A stretch of 45,515 bases of DNA from an uncultured Eubacteriales bacterium (GCA_900546255.1 URCB01000010.1:1-45515); one strand, 5' to 3'; shown: positions 25,831 to 34,286, counted from the stretch's first letter. Made by a program: numbers and translations. Notes: generated by a model not told the origin, from the letters alone.

Positions 25831-25899
25831 TCACAAGTTCTCGTTCCCCGTTGCCCTGTGCACGGTCCCATCTCCCCATCCAGAAAGGCGGTTATGATC

Positions 25900-26574
25900 A
25901 TGCGAATTTTAGTCATTGAGGACGACCCCGTCCTGCACCACATTCTTTCCAAGCGTCTGAAAGAGGAAGGCCACTCCGTTGACGACTGTTACGACGGGGA
26001 GGCAGGCTTCGACTATGCTGACGCCATGCAGTACGACTGCATCGTGTTGGACCTCATGCTCCCCAAACGGGATGGGCTCTCCCTCCTCCGCGATCTGCGG
26101 CGCCGGGGAAACGCCTCCCCAGTGCTCATCCTAACCGCCAGGGACGCCATCGATGACCGGGTGGCTGGCTTGGACGCCGGCGCAGACGATTACCTGGTCA
26201 AGCCCTTCGCCTTTGACGAGTTCTCCGCCCGGGTGCGGGCCCTGCTGCGCCGGGGCAGTGACACCAAAAGCGCCGTTCTCTCCCTGGAGGATCTGACCCT
26301 GAACACCACCAACCGAAAGGTCACCCGTGCAGGCCAGGACATCTCCTTAACCTCCACAGAATACGCGCTTCTGGAGTACCTCCTGCGCAACCAAGGGCAG
26401 GTCCTCACCCGGTCACAGATTGCAGACCACGTCTGGAACTATGATTTCTCCTACGACTCCAATGTGGTGGATGTGTACATCCGGTATCTGCGGAATAAAA
26501 TTGACCGTGCCTTCCCCACCAAACTGATCCACACCATCCGGGGAACCGGATATACCCTGCGGGTTGCACCATGA
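25900..26574 (+). CDS. OmpR-family response regulator
   Basis: This 224-residue regulator has a receiver domain with acidic pocket EDD near the start, phosphoacceptor D51 in VLDLMLPKRDG, a conserved T in ILTARD and K in VKPF, followed by a winged-helix DNA-binding domain (about 130-222, ending IRGTGYTLR). The ATG at 25900 gives the usual OmpR length and correct spacing from AAAGGCGG; an in-frame ATG at 25894 is too close. Its stop overlaps the kinase start (ATGA). The 11-bp repeats upstream are its likely target, implying control of itself and the divergent glycan operon. Confidence 0.95.
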   Translation: MRILVIEDDPVLHHILSKRLKEEGHSVDDCYDGEAGFDYADAMQYDCIVLDLMLPKRDGLSLLRDLRRRGNASPVLILTARDAIDDRVAGLDAGADDYLVKPFAFDEFSARVRALLRRGSDTKSAVLSLEDLTLNTTNRKVTRAGQDISLTSTEYALLEYLLRNQGQVLTRSQIADHVWNYDFSYDSNVVDVYIRYLRNKIDRAFPTKLIHTIRGTGYTLRVAP

Positions 26575-27911
26575 GAACCCTGACCATCAAGGGGCGCATC
26601 ACCTTGCTGTATGCCCTGCTGACCGCCCTCCTGCCGGCGGTTCTGCTGCCGGTGGTGTACGGCGCAGTCTCCGCCTCCCTGCGCCGGGAGATGGACTCCC
26701 AGCTCCGCAGCGCCATCGCCCAGGTCCTGATCGCCGTGGATGACCAAGACGAGGCCTTTCGCCTCAACCAGCAGGTAGACCTCCCCGACGCCATCACCCT
26801 GTGTGTCACCGACCCCCAGGGGCAGCCGATCTTCTCCACCGCCGGCGGGGAATGGCTGCAAACCGCCGCCATCCAGCCGGACGGCAAGACGGTGCACCAA
26901 AACGAGACCTACACCGTGCGGCAGGAAACCGTCCAAATAGAAGGCGCCACCGTCACCGCCTCCGCCGCCATCTCCGCAGGCTCGGCGGAAGCCTCCCTGC
27001 ATACCCTGCAAGTGCTGCTGGGAATTCTGGTGCCCATCTACCTGGCTTTGGCCATCGCCGGCGCGTATCTCCTGGCCAAACGGGCCATCCGCCCCATCAC
27101 AGAGATCACCAAGGCCGCGGAAACCATTCGGGCTGGCGACCTGTCCCAGCGCATCACCGGCATTGCCACCCAAGATGAAATTCAAGAGCTGGCCGACACT
27201 TTTAATACCATGCTGCACCGGCTCCAGGCTTCCTTTACCCGGGAGCGCCAGTTTACGGCGGACGCCTCCCACGAGCTGCGCACGCCGGTGGCCGTCATTT
27301 CCGCCTGCGCGGAGGAACTGCAAAAGGACCTCCCCCAGGGGGAGGCGGCGGAACCCGTCGCCGCCATCCAGCGGGAGAGCGCCCGTATGCACAAGATCCT
27401 CTCCCAGCTCCTTCTGCTGACCCGTGGGTATGAGGGGCGGTATCACCTGGAACGGGAGGTGTTTCCCCTTCGGGAGGTGGTGGCGTCCGTCATGGAGGAA
27501 CTGGCGGAGACCGCCGCTGCCTCCCGGATCCGGCTGTTCAACCAGGTTCCGGAAGAGGTCTCCCTCTATGCTGACCAAAGTCTGACCACCCAGCTGCTGA
27601 TCAACCTCATTGGAAACAGCATTCGATATGGCCGGGAGCGGGGTAAGGTGGTGGTACGGGCCTCTCTGGCCCAAACCCAGTGCACCTTCACCGTCTCCGA
27701 CGACGGAATTGGCATCCAGGAAGATCAACTGCCCCACATCTTTGAGCGGTTTTACCGGGCGGATCCTGCGCGGGACCGTTCCGGCTTCGGGCTGGGGCTG
27801 TCCATTGTGCAGTGGATCGTCTCCCTCCACAACGGACAGATTACTGTGCACAGCACCTATGGGCAAGGCACCCTGGTCACCGTTGCGCTTCCTACCCAAC
27901 CTTCGGCTTGA
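26571..27911 (+). CDS. Sensor histidine kinase
   Basis: This 446-residue membrane kinase has a first membrane segment at about 12-32, an extracellular sensor of about 110 residues, a second segment at about 148-168, a HAMP linker with AIRPITEITKAAE, and a HisKA domain with phosphoacceptor H234 in ASHELRTP. The ATPase domain has the N-box NLIGNSIRYG, DDGIGIQ, the ERFYRADPARDR block and GFGLGLSIV. The extracellular part has no family I recognise, so the signal is unknown. It is translated with the response regulator just upstream through a four-base overlap. Confidence 0.95.
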   Translation: MRTLTIKGRITLLYALLTALLPAVLLPVVYGAVSASLRREMDSQLRSAIAQVLIAVDDQDEAFRLNQQVDLPDAITLCVTDPQGQPIFSTAGGEWLQTAAIQPDGKTVHQNETYTVRQETVQIEGATVTASAAISAGSAEASLHTLQVLLGILVPIYLALAIAGAYLLAKRAIRPITEITKAAETIRAGDLSQRITGIATQDEIQELADTFNTMLHRLQASFTRERQFTADASHELRTPVAVISACAEELQKDLPQGEAAEPVAAIQRESARMHKILSQLLLLTRGYEGRYHLEREVFPLREVVASVMEELAETAAASRIRLFNQVPEEVSLYADQSLTTQLLINLIGNSIRYGRERGKVVVRASLAQTQCTFTVSDDGIGIQEDQLPHIFERFYRADPARDRSGFGLGLSIVQWIVSLHNGQITVHSTYGQGTLVTVALPTQPSA

Positions 27912-27969
27912 CCCAATGGGGCTGTTCCCGTGCATCCATACAAGGACATGATTTCTCTTCGGATCAATA

Positions 27970-28007
27970 TTGGCAGGCTGCCCCTTGATGCAGGGACAGC
28001 CTGCCAA
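27970..28007. terminator. Intrinsic terminator between kinase and GNAT genes
   Basis: TTGGCAGGCTG (27970-27980) pairs perfectly with CAGCCTGCCAA (27997-28007). It lies between convergent genes and can serve both; T-runs are weak. Confidence 0.6.
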
Positions 28008-28028
28008 CGGCAAATTCTTCCGGTTGAT

Positions 28029-28682
28029 TCATCCGCCCGTTTCATGGAGTTCCTCCCCCACCTGATAGGCATAGACCATAGACCGGTGGTCAGAGCCATC
28101 CCGGAAGGGGTACTCCGCCACCCGGGTAAAGCCGCGCTTCTCATAGAATTCCCAGGAGGCCAGAGAGTTGGTAAACAGACGCACGGAGCCCGCCCCGTCC
28201 GCCGCCGCCCGGTTTAAGAAGGCCGTGACCAGGGCCGTCCCCAAGCCTTTCCGGTAGGCCGCTTTGGAAGAGAGGGCAACCAGCTCCAGATCGCAGGCAC
28301 CGAACACGTCCTGCCGTCGCTCCCTCATCTGTTGGTAAAAGGCTCCAAATTGCCTTTGGAAGGAAGGTGACATAGGATACCTCTTCAGGTAGAACTGGAA
28401 AAACATGCGGCACCAGAGGCCATAGTGCTTCTTGGTCTCGTATCGGTTGGCCAGGGCGGGGGAGAAGGGCTTGCTGTACTTGCCGCAGACAAACCCCACC
28501 ACCTGTCCCGCCTCTGTCTCCGCAACGTACGTGAAGTTGCACTTTTCGATGAGGACCTGGGCGTACTCCCGCAGGAACCGTCTGTCGTTTTCGTCGATGG
28601 GGCCGGTGAAAAAGCCCTCGTAGAGGCACTCCCCGCAGGGGGCAGCGTCACTTTCCGTGTACGGCCGAAGGGAAAATTCCAT
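28029..28682 (-). CDS. GNAT-family N-acetyltransferase
   Basis: This 217-residue protein has a GNAT acetyl-CoA domain: the signature AAYRKGLGTALVTAFLNRA (about 138-156) and SWEFYEKRGFTRVAEYPF near the C terminus. The N-terminal segment RPYTESDA is typical of single-domain GNATs. An AAAGGAG site precedes the ATG. The acceptor substrate cannot be read from sequence. A promoter at 28730-28758 and a GTTAG/CTAAC inverted repeat (28706-28721) in the leader suggest its own regulation. Confidence 0.88.
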   Translation of the reverse strand: MEFSLRPYTESDAAPCGECLYEGFFTGPIDENDRRFLREYAQVLIEKCNFTYVAETEAGQVVGFVCGKYSKPFSPALANRYETKKHYGLWCRMFFQFYLKRYPMSPSFQRQFGAFYQQMRERRQDVFGACDLELVALSSKAAYRKGLGTALVTAFLNRAAADGAGSVRLFTNSLASWEFYEKRGFTRVAEYPFRDGSDHRSMVYAYQVGEELHETGG

Positions 28683-28729
28683 GGCACGCTCCTTTCCGTT
28701 CTTCGGTTAGTCTTAGCTAACTGCAGGAA

Positions 28730-28758
28730 ATTGTACCATATGGAGCGGGAAAGGGCAA
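28730..28758 (-). promoter_or_regulatory. Promoter for the 28029 GNAT gene
   Basis: On the minus strand TTGCCC, 17 bases and TACAAT lie about 48 bp before the start. The -35 overlaps a GGGAAAGGG/CCCTTTCCC hairpin (28747-28768) directly after the upstream CPBP gene, which has no T-run. Confidence 0.5.
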
Positions 28759-28768
28759 TCCCTTTCCC

Positions 28769-29548
28769 CTACATTCTCCCCGTCCTTTTCCCCTTTTCTC
28801 CCTCCCCCAGGGCCGCCTCCCAAGGGGTTCGGTACCACAGGACCAGAGAGGCCGCCAGCAACAGCAGGCACCCCGCCGCCAAAAGGCCGTTGACCTGGAT
28901 GACAAACAGAGAGAGCAAGGTATTGGTCAGGCCATGGGCCAGGTTGCAGCCAAAGACCCAGCGGGTCCTGCGAAAAAGCGCCCCGTACCAGAAACTCTGG
29001 AGCACTGCCAGCACCGCAAACCATCCGAAGGGGATAGTCTGCTGGGAGGCCCCCTCCACAAACCACAGGGGGAGATGCCACACCGCCCAGACCAAGCCCG
29101 TGACCACTGCCGCCCCAGGGAAGGGCACCGCCCGCTCCAACAGGGGCTGCATAGTGCCCCGCCAGCCCACCTCTTCATTGCCGCCGTAGATCAGCGCCGC
29201 CTGGAGGAAGACCACCGGTACCAGGGACAGGGGTATCTGGGGGTTGAACTGCCGAGAGGACAGGGCAATGACCGCCCCCTCCGCCAGGCAGAACAGCAGC
29301 ACCACCCACCAGGTGCCTCGACGGGGGACAAAGACAAGCCGGGGCACCTGCCGGAGCCTTCCCCCGCCTCGGCAGAACACCCACAGCCCGCCCACCGTGG
29401 GGCCAAAGCCCCCCAGCAGATGCAGCACTACTCCCGCCGGGTGGGCAAGGGTCAGCACCCCCCAGTGCCCCAGAATCGCCAACCCGCTCCAGCACAGGCC
29501 GGTGATGGTAAAGGTCCAGAGCAGGAAACTTCCCAACGCGCGTTTCAT
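28769..29548 (-). CDS. CPBP-family intramembrane glutamic endopeptidase
   Basis: This 259-residue protein has about seven hydrophobic segments. The protease motifs of the CAAX/Abi (CPBP) family are present: EEVGWRG with paired glutamates, then a histidine block HLPLWF, then an asparagine/histidine segment CNLAHGLTNTL. Bacterial members process small peptides or act in bacteriocin immunity and signalling. The ATG at 29548 follows GGAGGG; a longer reading upstream is unlikely because it lacks a ribosome site. A weak TATACT -10 lies at 29592-29597 on the complement. Confidence 0.88.
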   Translation of the reverse strand: MKRALGSFLLWTFTITGLCWSGLAILGHWGVLTLAHPAGVVLHLLGGFGPTVGGLWVFCRGGGRLRQVPRLVFVPRRGTWWVVLLFCLAEGAVIALSSRQFNPQIPLSLVPVVFLQAALIYGGNEEVGWRGTMQPLLERAVPFPGAAVVTGLVWAVWHLPLWFVEGASQQTIPFGWFAVLAVLQSFWYGALFRRTRWVFGCNLAHGLTNTLLSLFVIQVNGLLAAGCLLLLAASLVLWYRTPWEAALGEGEKGKRTGRM

Positions 29549-29626
29549 GACACATACCCTCCCTGGTTTCTCTTTTTTGCATCCAGTTTCCAGTATAACA
29601 CAGGGACCTGGCCCGGCAAAGAAAAA

Positions 29627-29664
29627 CCCGCCCCGGAACGGCGGGAAATCCGTTCCGGGGCGGG
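29627..29664 (-). terminator. Intrinsic terminator of the alcohol dehydrogenase gene
   Basis: Fourteen-base perfect arms (29627-29640 and 29651-29664) are followed on the minus strand by TTTTTCTTT. Confidence 0.9.
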
Positions 29665-29745
29665 CAGGTTGGGAACATGAGAAGAAAGATAAAAGCAAGG
29701 GAAAGATAACAAGTAAGAGAGAGAAAAGAAAGCCGAAGGGATGGC

Positions 29746-30903
29746 TCAGTCGCCGTCGTAGGCCTTCTGGAAGATGGCGATGATCTGGTCCTTGGTGGCC
29801 TTTCTGGGGTTGGTGGCGGCGGTAGCGTCCTTCATAGCGTTCTCAGCCATGATCTCGAAGTCCGCCGGATCCACGCCCAGGGAGCGCAGGTTCTGGGGGA
29901 TGCCCAGGTAGCGGCCGAAGGTCTTCAGGCCGTACACGCAGGCCTCGCCGGCCTCAAAGGGAGACATGCCGTCCACATTGATATCCATGGCCCGGGCGAT
30001 CACCGCGAACCGCTCCAGGTTGCCGATGAGGTTGAACTCCTGGACATAGGGCAGCAGGATGGCGTTGCACACGCCGTGGGGCAGGTTGTAGAAGCCGCCC
30101 AGCTGGTGGGCCATGGCGTGGACATAGCCCAGGGAGGCGTTGTTGAAGGCCACGCCGGCCAGGTACTGGGCATAGGCCATCTCGGACCGGGCCTTCATGT
30201 AGTCGCCGTTGGCCACCGCCTGAGGCAGGTAGTGGACGATCTTGTCGATGGCCTTGATGGCGGCTGCGTCGGTGAGGGGGTTGGCGTCGGTGGAGACATA
30301 GGCTTCCACCGCGTGGGTCAGTGCGTCCATGCCGGTGGCGGCGGTGAGGGAGGCGGGCATGCCCACCATGAGCTCCGGGTCGTTGATGGCGATGGCCGGG
30401 GTGACCCGCCAGTCCACGATGCACATCTTCACCTTCCGTGCGGTGTCGGTGATGATGCAGAACCGGGTGATCTCAGAGGCGGTGCCGGCGGTGGTGTTCA
30501 CGGCCACCAGGGGGGGCAGGGCCTCGTGGGCCTTGTCCACGCCTTCATAGTCGGAGATCTTGCCGCCGTTGGTGGCCACCAGGCCAATGCCCTTGGCGCA
30601 GTCGTGGGAGGAGCCGCCGCCCAGGGAGAGGATGCAGTCGCAGCCGTTGTCGTGATAGAACTTCTCCCCTTCCACCACGTTGGTGTCCTTGGGGTTGGGT
30701 TCGGCCTTGCCGAAGACGGCGGAGTCTACCCCAGCGTCCTTCAGGATCTTCTGGATGCGGGCCGTCATGGGGTGGCTGGCCAAGAACTCGTCGGTGACGA
30801 TCATGGCCTTGCTGCCGCCCAGGCTCTTCATCAGCTCGCCGGTCTCCACCACGGAGCCTTCGCCGAACACGTTTCTGCTGGGTACGAAATAGTAAGTGGA
30901 CAT
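29746..30903 (-). CDS. Iron-containing (class III) alcohol dehydrogenase
   Basis: This 385-residue NAD(P)-dependent oxidoreductase of the Fe-ADH family has the nucleotide block LGGGSSHDCAKGIG (about 95-108) and the metal-binding histidines in HAMAHQLGGFYNLPHGVCNA (about 262-281). Start AGAAAGGAA-ATG at 30903 matches family length; an upstream in-frame ATG has no ribosome site. It lies downstream of an aldehyde dehydrogenase on the same strand, and the pair interconverts alcohol, aldehyde and acid. A perfect terminator-like hairpin lies between them and no separate promoter is obvious, so expression may depend on read-through. Confidence 0.94.
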   Translation of the reverse strand: MSTYYFVPSRNVFGEGSVVETGELMKSLGGSKAMIVTDEFLASHPMTARIQKILKDAGVDSAVFGKAEPNPKDTNVVEGEKFYHDNGCDCILSLGGGSSHDCAKGIGLVATNGGKISDYEGVDKAHEALPPLVAVNTTAGTASEITRFCIITDTARKVKMCIVDWRVTPAIAINDPELMVGMPASLTAATGMDALTHAVEAYVSTDANPLTDAAAIKAIDKIVHYLPQAVANGDYMKARSEMAYAQYLAGVAFNNASLGYVHAMAHQLGGFYNLPHGVCNAILLPYVQEFNLIGNLERFAVIARAMDINVDGMSPFEAGEACVYGLKTFGRYLGIPQNLRSLGVDPADFEIMAENAMKDATAATNPRKATKDQIIAIFQKAYDGD

Positions 30904-30975
30904 AGTTCTTTTCCTTTCTGACGCTGGGTCCTTGGGGCAGCCTGGGGCCGCCATGGGTAAAAATGGGTATGAAAA

Positions 30976-30999
30976 GGGCGGAGGGGCTCCCCTCCGCCC
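30976..30999 (-). terminator. Terminator or attenuator between ALDH and ADH genes
   Basis: GGGCGGAGGGG and CCCCTCCGCCC pair perfectly around a two-base loop; TTTT follows on the minus strand. It sits 34 bp after the ALDH stop and 72 bp before the ADH start. Confidence 0.8.
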
Positions 31000-31033
31000 T
31001 GAGAGGTCGATGGTTTTCTCCGGGTCTGCCTGC

Positions 31034-32527
31034 TTACTTGGCAGGGTAGAAGCCAGAGGGCGTTTCTCTGAGGTTAATCATGATGTTCTTCTTCTGGGTG
31101 TAGTGCTCCAGGATGACCTTGTGGGTCTCACGGCCGATGCCGGACTGCTTGTAGCCGCCGAAGGGGGCGCCGGCAGGGATCATGTTGTAGGTGTTGACCC
31201 ACATACGGCCGGTCTCCACGGCGCGGGCCACCCGGAGGGCACGGTTGATGTCCTGGGTCCAAACGGCGCCGCCCAGACCGTAGACGGAGTCGTTGGCCAT
31301 GGCGATGACCTCTTCCTCGGTCTTGAACTTGATGACCACAGCCACGGGGCCAAAGATCTCTTCCTGGGCCACCCGCATGTTGTTGTTGGCGTTGACGATG
31401 AGGGTGGGCTTCATGAAGGCACCGTTGGCGCAGGCGCCGTCCTTGCAGGGCTCGCCGCCGCAGGCGATGGTGGCGCCCTCTTCCTTGGCCAGTTCCACGT
31501 AGGACATGATCTTTCTCAGCTGGCCCTGGTCCACCTGGGAACCCATCTGGGTGTTCATGTCCAGGGGGTTGCCCACGTTGATGTTGTTGAAGGCCTTGAC
31601 GGCGGCATCCACGAACTTGTCATAGATGCTCTCCTGGACAAAGACCCGGGACCCGGCGCAGCACACCTGGCCCTGGTTAAACAGGATACCCAGCTGCAGG
31701 CCGTCCAAAGCGCGCTCCCAGTCGCAGTCCTCGAAGAAGATGTTGGCGCTCTTGCCGCCCAGTTCCAGGGTGGCGGGGATGAGCTTGTCGGCGGCCGCCT
31801 TGGCCACGTCCAGGCCCACTTCGGTGGAGCCGGTGAAGGCCAGCTTGCGGAAGCCGGGGTGGTCCAGCATATACTGGCCGGCCCGGGAGCCGCCGCCGGT
31901 GACCACGTTCAGCACGCCGGGGGGCAGCAGGTGGCCGATGAGCTTCACCAGAGTCAGCACGCTCAGGGAGGTGGTGGAGGAGGGCTTAAAGACGATGCAG
32001 TCGCCGGCCGCCAGGGCGGGGGCCAGCTTCCAAGCGGCCATCAGGAAGGGGAAGTTCCAGGGGACAATCTGCCCCACCACGCCGATGGGCTCGTGGAGGA
32101 TGATGTTCATAAACTCGCCCACATGGTCCTTCAGGATGCTGGCGGAACCCTCCTCGGTGCGGATGGCGCCGGCGAAGTACCGGAAGTGGTCGGAGGAATA
32201 GGGCACGTCGATGGTCATGGTTTCCCGGATGGGCTTGCCGTTGTCCATGGACTCGATGGTGGCCAGCAGTTCCTTGTTCTCATCGATGATATCGGCGATC
32301 TTCAGCAGGATGGCGGCGCGCTTATCGGGTTCCAGGTCCCGCCAAGCGGGGAACGCAGCCCAGGCGGCCTGGACGGCAGCATCCACATCTTCCTTGGTTG
32401 CCTCGGCACACTCCGCCAGCTTTTCGCCCGTGGCGGGGTTGGTGGTGGTGAAGTATTTCCCACCAGAGGGGGCAACCCATTGTCCATTGATATAAAGTTC
32501 ATACTTGGCGTCCAGATTCACGTTCAT
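31034..32527 (-). CDS. NAD(P)-dependent aldehyde dehydrogenase
   Basis: This 497-residue enzyme oxidises an aldehyde to the acid. The general-base motif ELGGKSANIFFEDCD (about 263-277) and the catalytic cysteine motif FNQGQVCCAGSR (about 296-307) are both intact, as is the NAD-binding GSTEVG. It resembles the betaine-aldehyde/phenylacetaldehyde dehydrogenase branch, but the substrate is not certain. The ATG at 32527 is nine bases after AAAGGAG. It is preceded by a LysR-family gene on the same strand, with a dyad (32554-32577) next to its ribosome site. Confidence 0.95.
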   Translation of the reverse strand: MNVNLDAKYELYINGQWVAPSGGKYFTTTNPATGEKLAECAEATKEDVDAAVQAAWAAFPAWRDLEPDKRAAILLKIADIIDENKELLATIESMDNGKPIRETMTIDVPYSSDHFRYFAGAIRTEEGSASILKDHVGEFMNIILHEPIGVVGQIVPWNFPFLMAAWKLAPALAAGDCIVFKPSSTTSLSVLTLVKLIGHLLPPGVLNVVTGGGSRAGQYMLDHPGFRKLAFTGSTEVGLDVAKAAADKLIPATLELGGKSANIFFEDCDWERALDGLQLGILFNQGQVCCAGSRVFVQESIYDKFVDAAVKAFNNINVGNPLDMNTQMGSQVDQGQLRKIMSYVELAKEEGATIACGGEPCKDGACANGAFMKPTLIVNANNNMRVAQEEIFGPVAVVIKFKTEEEVIAMANDSVYGLGGAVWTQDINRALRVARAVETGRMWVNTYNMIPAGAPFGGYKQSGIGRETHKVILEHYTQKKNIMINLRETPSGFYPAK

Positions 32528-32553
32528 AACTCGGTGCTCCTTTCTATTCATCA

Positions 32554-32577
32554 AAGTAAGTGTTCCATTGCTTACTC
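32554..32577. promoter_or_regulatory. Dyad near the ALDH start, possible LysR-type site
   Basis: AAGTAAG (32554-32560) is mirrored by CTTACTC (32571-32577) with six of seven bases matching, about 30 bp before the ALDH start. A second palindrome, CTCAA-TT-TTGAG, lies at 32644-32655. Either could bind the adjacent LysR protein. Confidence 0.4.
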
Positions 32578-32689
32578 AAGATCTGTGGTGTTGGGGAAGT
32601 ACCAGTTTATACTGCCCTTCTGCTTATTGTTATACCACATCTCCTCAATTTTGAGAAACACCGAAAACTAATGTCCCTATCAGAAAAAC

Positions 32690-33604
32690 TTATTGCGTCT
32701 GCAACCTTTGCCGCTGTGCGGCTTGGTCCTCCCGGATCAGCTGGAAGAAGTGGTCCCCTGCCAGGCTCACCGAGGGCAGCAGCCGCAGCGCCACGGTGCG
32801 GATCCGGAAGGAGTCCCCCTCAATGGAAAAGACGCTCACGTCCCGGGAGAGGTTCTTCTCCATCCCCTCCGGCAGGGGGGCGATGCCCAGGCCGGCCTGA
32901 ACCAGAATGCTGGCCTCCAGGAAGGTCTTCACCTGCTGCACCGGGTTTGCCCCCAGGCCCAGCTGATCCAGGTAGTCTGCCCGGGCCTGGTTGGGGCTCT
33001 CCCCCACCGACCCTTCGATGCGGAAGATGGTCTGGCCCGCCAGCTCCGAGGGGGCCACATACTGCCGCCCGGCCAGCGGGCTCTGGGGGCCGGTCATAAA
33101 CTTGGGCCGCTCGCTGCTCAGCTCCAGCACGTCGAACCGCTGGTCCAGGGCCAGGCCGTAGTCCGGGATGACGATGACGTCCAGCTTCTCCTCCTCCAAG
33201 GCTTCCAGCATCTCTTTGCGGCCCCCCTCCTGGAGGGTGATGGCCGCCTCGGGGTAAAGCTGGCGGAAGCGGCGGAGATAGTCTGGGATGCACTCCTGGG
33301 TATAGGGGCCGTTGATCCCCAACCGGAGGTCCCGCTTCTTCCCCTCGGCCAGGAACCGGGCCTGCTTCACCGCCCCGTTGTACTGGGCCAGCACCGCCTG
33401 GCACTGTTTGGCAAAGTACTCCCCCGCCGGGGTGAGGGACACCGAAGCCCCCCCTCGGTTGAAGAGTTTGAAGCCCAGCTCCTCCTCAAACTGCTTGATC
33501 TGCTGGCTGATGGCAGCCTGGGCCACGTAGCATTCCCGGGCGGCTTTGGTGAAGTTCAGGTGCTTGGCCACCGAGAGAAAATATTCGATTCTTCGAAAGC
33601 TCAT
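32690..33604 (-). CDS. LysR-family transcriptional regulator
   Basis: This 304-residue regulator has an N-terminal winged helix (residues 1-60: RIEYFLSVAKHLNFTKAARECYVAQAAISQQIKQFEEELG) and a LysR substrate-binding domain (about 92-295). Start AAAGGAG-ATG at 33604 is clear. It precedes the ALDH and ADH genes on the same strand with 162 bp between, so it probably senses an aldehyde or related metabolite and controls them. Its promoter overlaps a terminator-like hairpin (33665-33698). Confidence 0.93.
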   Translation of the reverse strand: MSFRRIEYFLSVAKHLNFTKAARECYVAQAAISQQIKQFEEELGFKLFNRGGASVSLTPAGEYFAKQCQAVLAQYNGAVKQARFLAEGKKRDLRLGINGPYTQECIPDYLRRFRQLYPEAAITLQEGGRKEMLEALEEEKLDVIVIPDYGLALDQRFDVLELSSERPKFMTGPQSPLAGRQYVAPSELAGQTIFRIEGSVGESPNQARADYLDQLGLGANPVQQVKTFLEASILVQAGLGIAPLPEGMEKNLSRDVSVFSIEGDSFRIRTVALRLLPSVSLAGDHFFQLIREDQAAQRQRLQTQ

Positions 33605-33659
33605 AGGCTCTCCTTTCCCATCAGTGTGTCCGCACGATGTGGGTGTTATTCTGGGTTCT

Positions 33660-33689
33660 ATTATAAAAAAGAGCCTCCCCCTTTGTCAA
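33660..33689 (-). promoter_or_regulatory. Promoter of the LysR gene, overlapping a terminator-like hairpin
   Basis: On the minus strand TTGACA, 18 bases and TATAAT. The TTGACA lies inside a hairpin (33673-33698) whose T-run (33665-33670) forms part of the spacer. Confidence 0.6.
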
Positions 33690-33698
33690 AGGGAAGGC
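33665..33698 (-). terminator. Second terminator-like hairpin after the 33790 GNAT gene
   Basis: GCCT-CCCCCTTTG pairs with CAAAGGG-AAGGC around one or two bases. On the minus strand it is followed by TCTTTTTT. It fits a tandem terminator behind the GNAT gene while also containing the LysR -35 box. Confidence 0.6.
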
Positions 33699-33724
33699 CT
33701 TACAAATTCTCGCGGAAGCAGAAA

Positions 33725-33757
33725 ACCGCCGGCCCCCTCCCCGGGAGAGGCGCCGGC
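33725..33757 (-). terminator. Intrinsic terminator of the 33790 GNAT gene
   Basis: GCCGGC arms (33728-33733 and 33752-33757) enclose a CCTCTCC/GGGGAGG pairing. On the minus strand GGTTTTC follows. Confidence 0.65.
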
Positions 33758-33789
33758 AGTCTGCGGTGGGTGTGGCCGGCGTGTGCCGG

Positions 33790-34221
33790 TTAGTCCAGGT
33801 AGTAGTCGAAGCCGTAGCAGCTCTTTTCAAAGCCGTAGATCTCGTAGAACCGGTGGGCCTGCTTCCGGGGCATGCCGGAGTCCAGCACCAGGGCCTTGCA
33901 GCCCCGGGCCTTGGCCAGCTCCTTGGCGTGGTCCATGAGCTTGACCCCGTTGCCCTTGCCCCGCTCGTCGGCGTTGGTGATGATGCTGGAGACATAGCAG
34001 GTCATGCCGGACAGCCAGAAGGTGTTGAAGTAAGCGCCGTGGCAGAAGCCATGGTAGGTGTCCCCGTCCATGAGGAAGAAGGCGAAGCTGTCCTCGTCGG
34101 CCAGCACGTCGGCGTACACCTTGCGGATGACTTCCTTATCATAGGTGTTGTAGTCCCAAAGCTTTTCAATGTAGTCAAACGCCACATCGAAATCGTCCAT
34201 GGTTGCGGTCTTGAATTCCAT
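33790..34221 (-). CDS. GNAT-family N-acetyltransferase, short
   Basis: This 143-residue single-domain acetyltransferase has the acetyl-CoA signature DERGKGNGVKLMDHAKELAK (about 85-104) followed by a C-terminal AHRFYEIYGFEKSCYGFDYYL. The N terminus MEFKTATMDDFDVAFDYIEKLW is of the kind seen in many Firmicutes GNATs. A strong AAAGGAGG ribosome site and a consensus promoter at 34258-34286 indicate good expression. The acceptor substrate is unknown. Confidence 0.9.
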   Translation of the reverse strand: MEFKTATMDDFDVAFDYIEKLWDYNTYDKEVIRKVYADVLADEDSFAFFLMDGDTYHGFCHGAYFNTFWLSGMTCYVSSIITNADERGKGNGVKLMDHAKELAKARGCKALVLDSGMPRKQAHRFYEIYGFEKSCYGFDYYLD

Positions 34222-34257
34222 ATTCTGTTCCTCCTTTTACAGGTCTAAACTAGGTTT

Positions 34258-34286
34258 ATTATCCTCCCATCCTCCCCCCTTGTCAA
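34258..34286 (-). promoter_or_regulatory. Sigma-A promoter for the 33790 GNAT gene
   Basis: On the minus strand TTGACA, 17 bases and GATAAT lie about 37 bp before the start codon, nearly identical in layout to the smpB promoter. Confidence 0.8.

Noticed and set aside
26451..28013. Long minus-strand frame of 520 codons over the two-component system
   Set aside because: It is antisense to an unmistakable regulator and kinase, and its translation has no domain.
28747..28768. Strong terminator after the CPBP protease gene
   Set aside because: The GGGAAAGGG/CCCTTTCCC stem is good, but no T-run follows on either strand, so I left it as a note under the neighbouring promoter.
30896..32671. Long open frame of 591 codons on the plus strand over the dehydrogenase genes
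   Set aside because: It runs antisense to clear alcohol and aldehyde dehydrogenases, has a composition typical of a GC-rich shadow frame (long G, V, H runs), and lacks a ribosome site.
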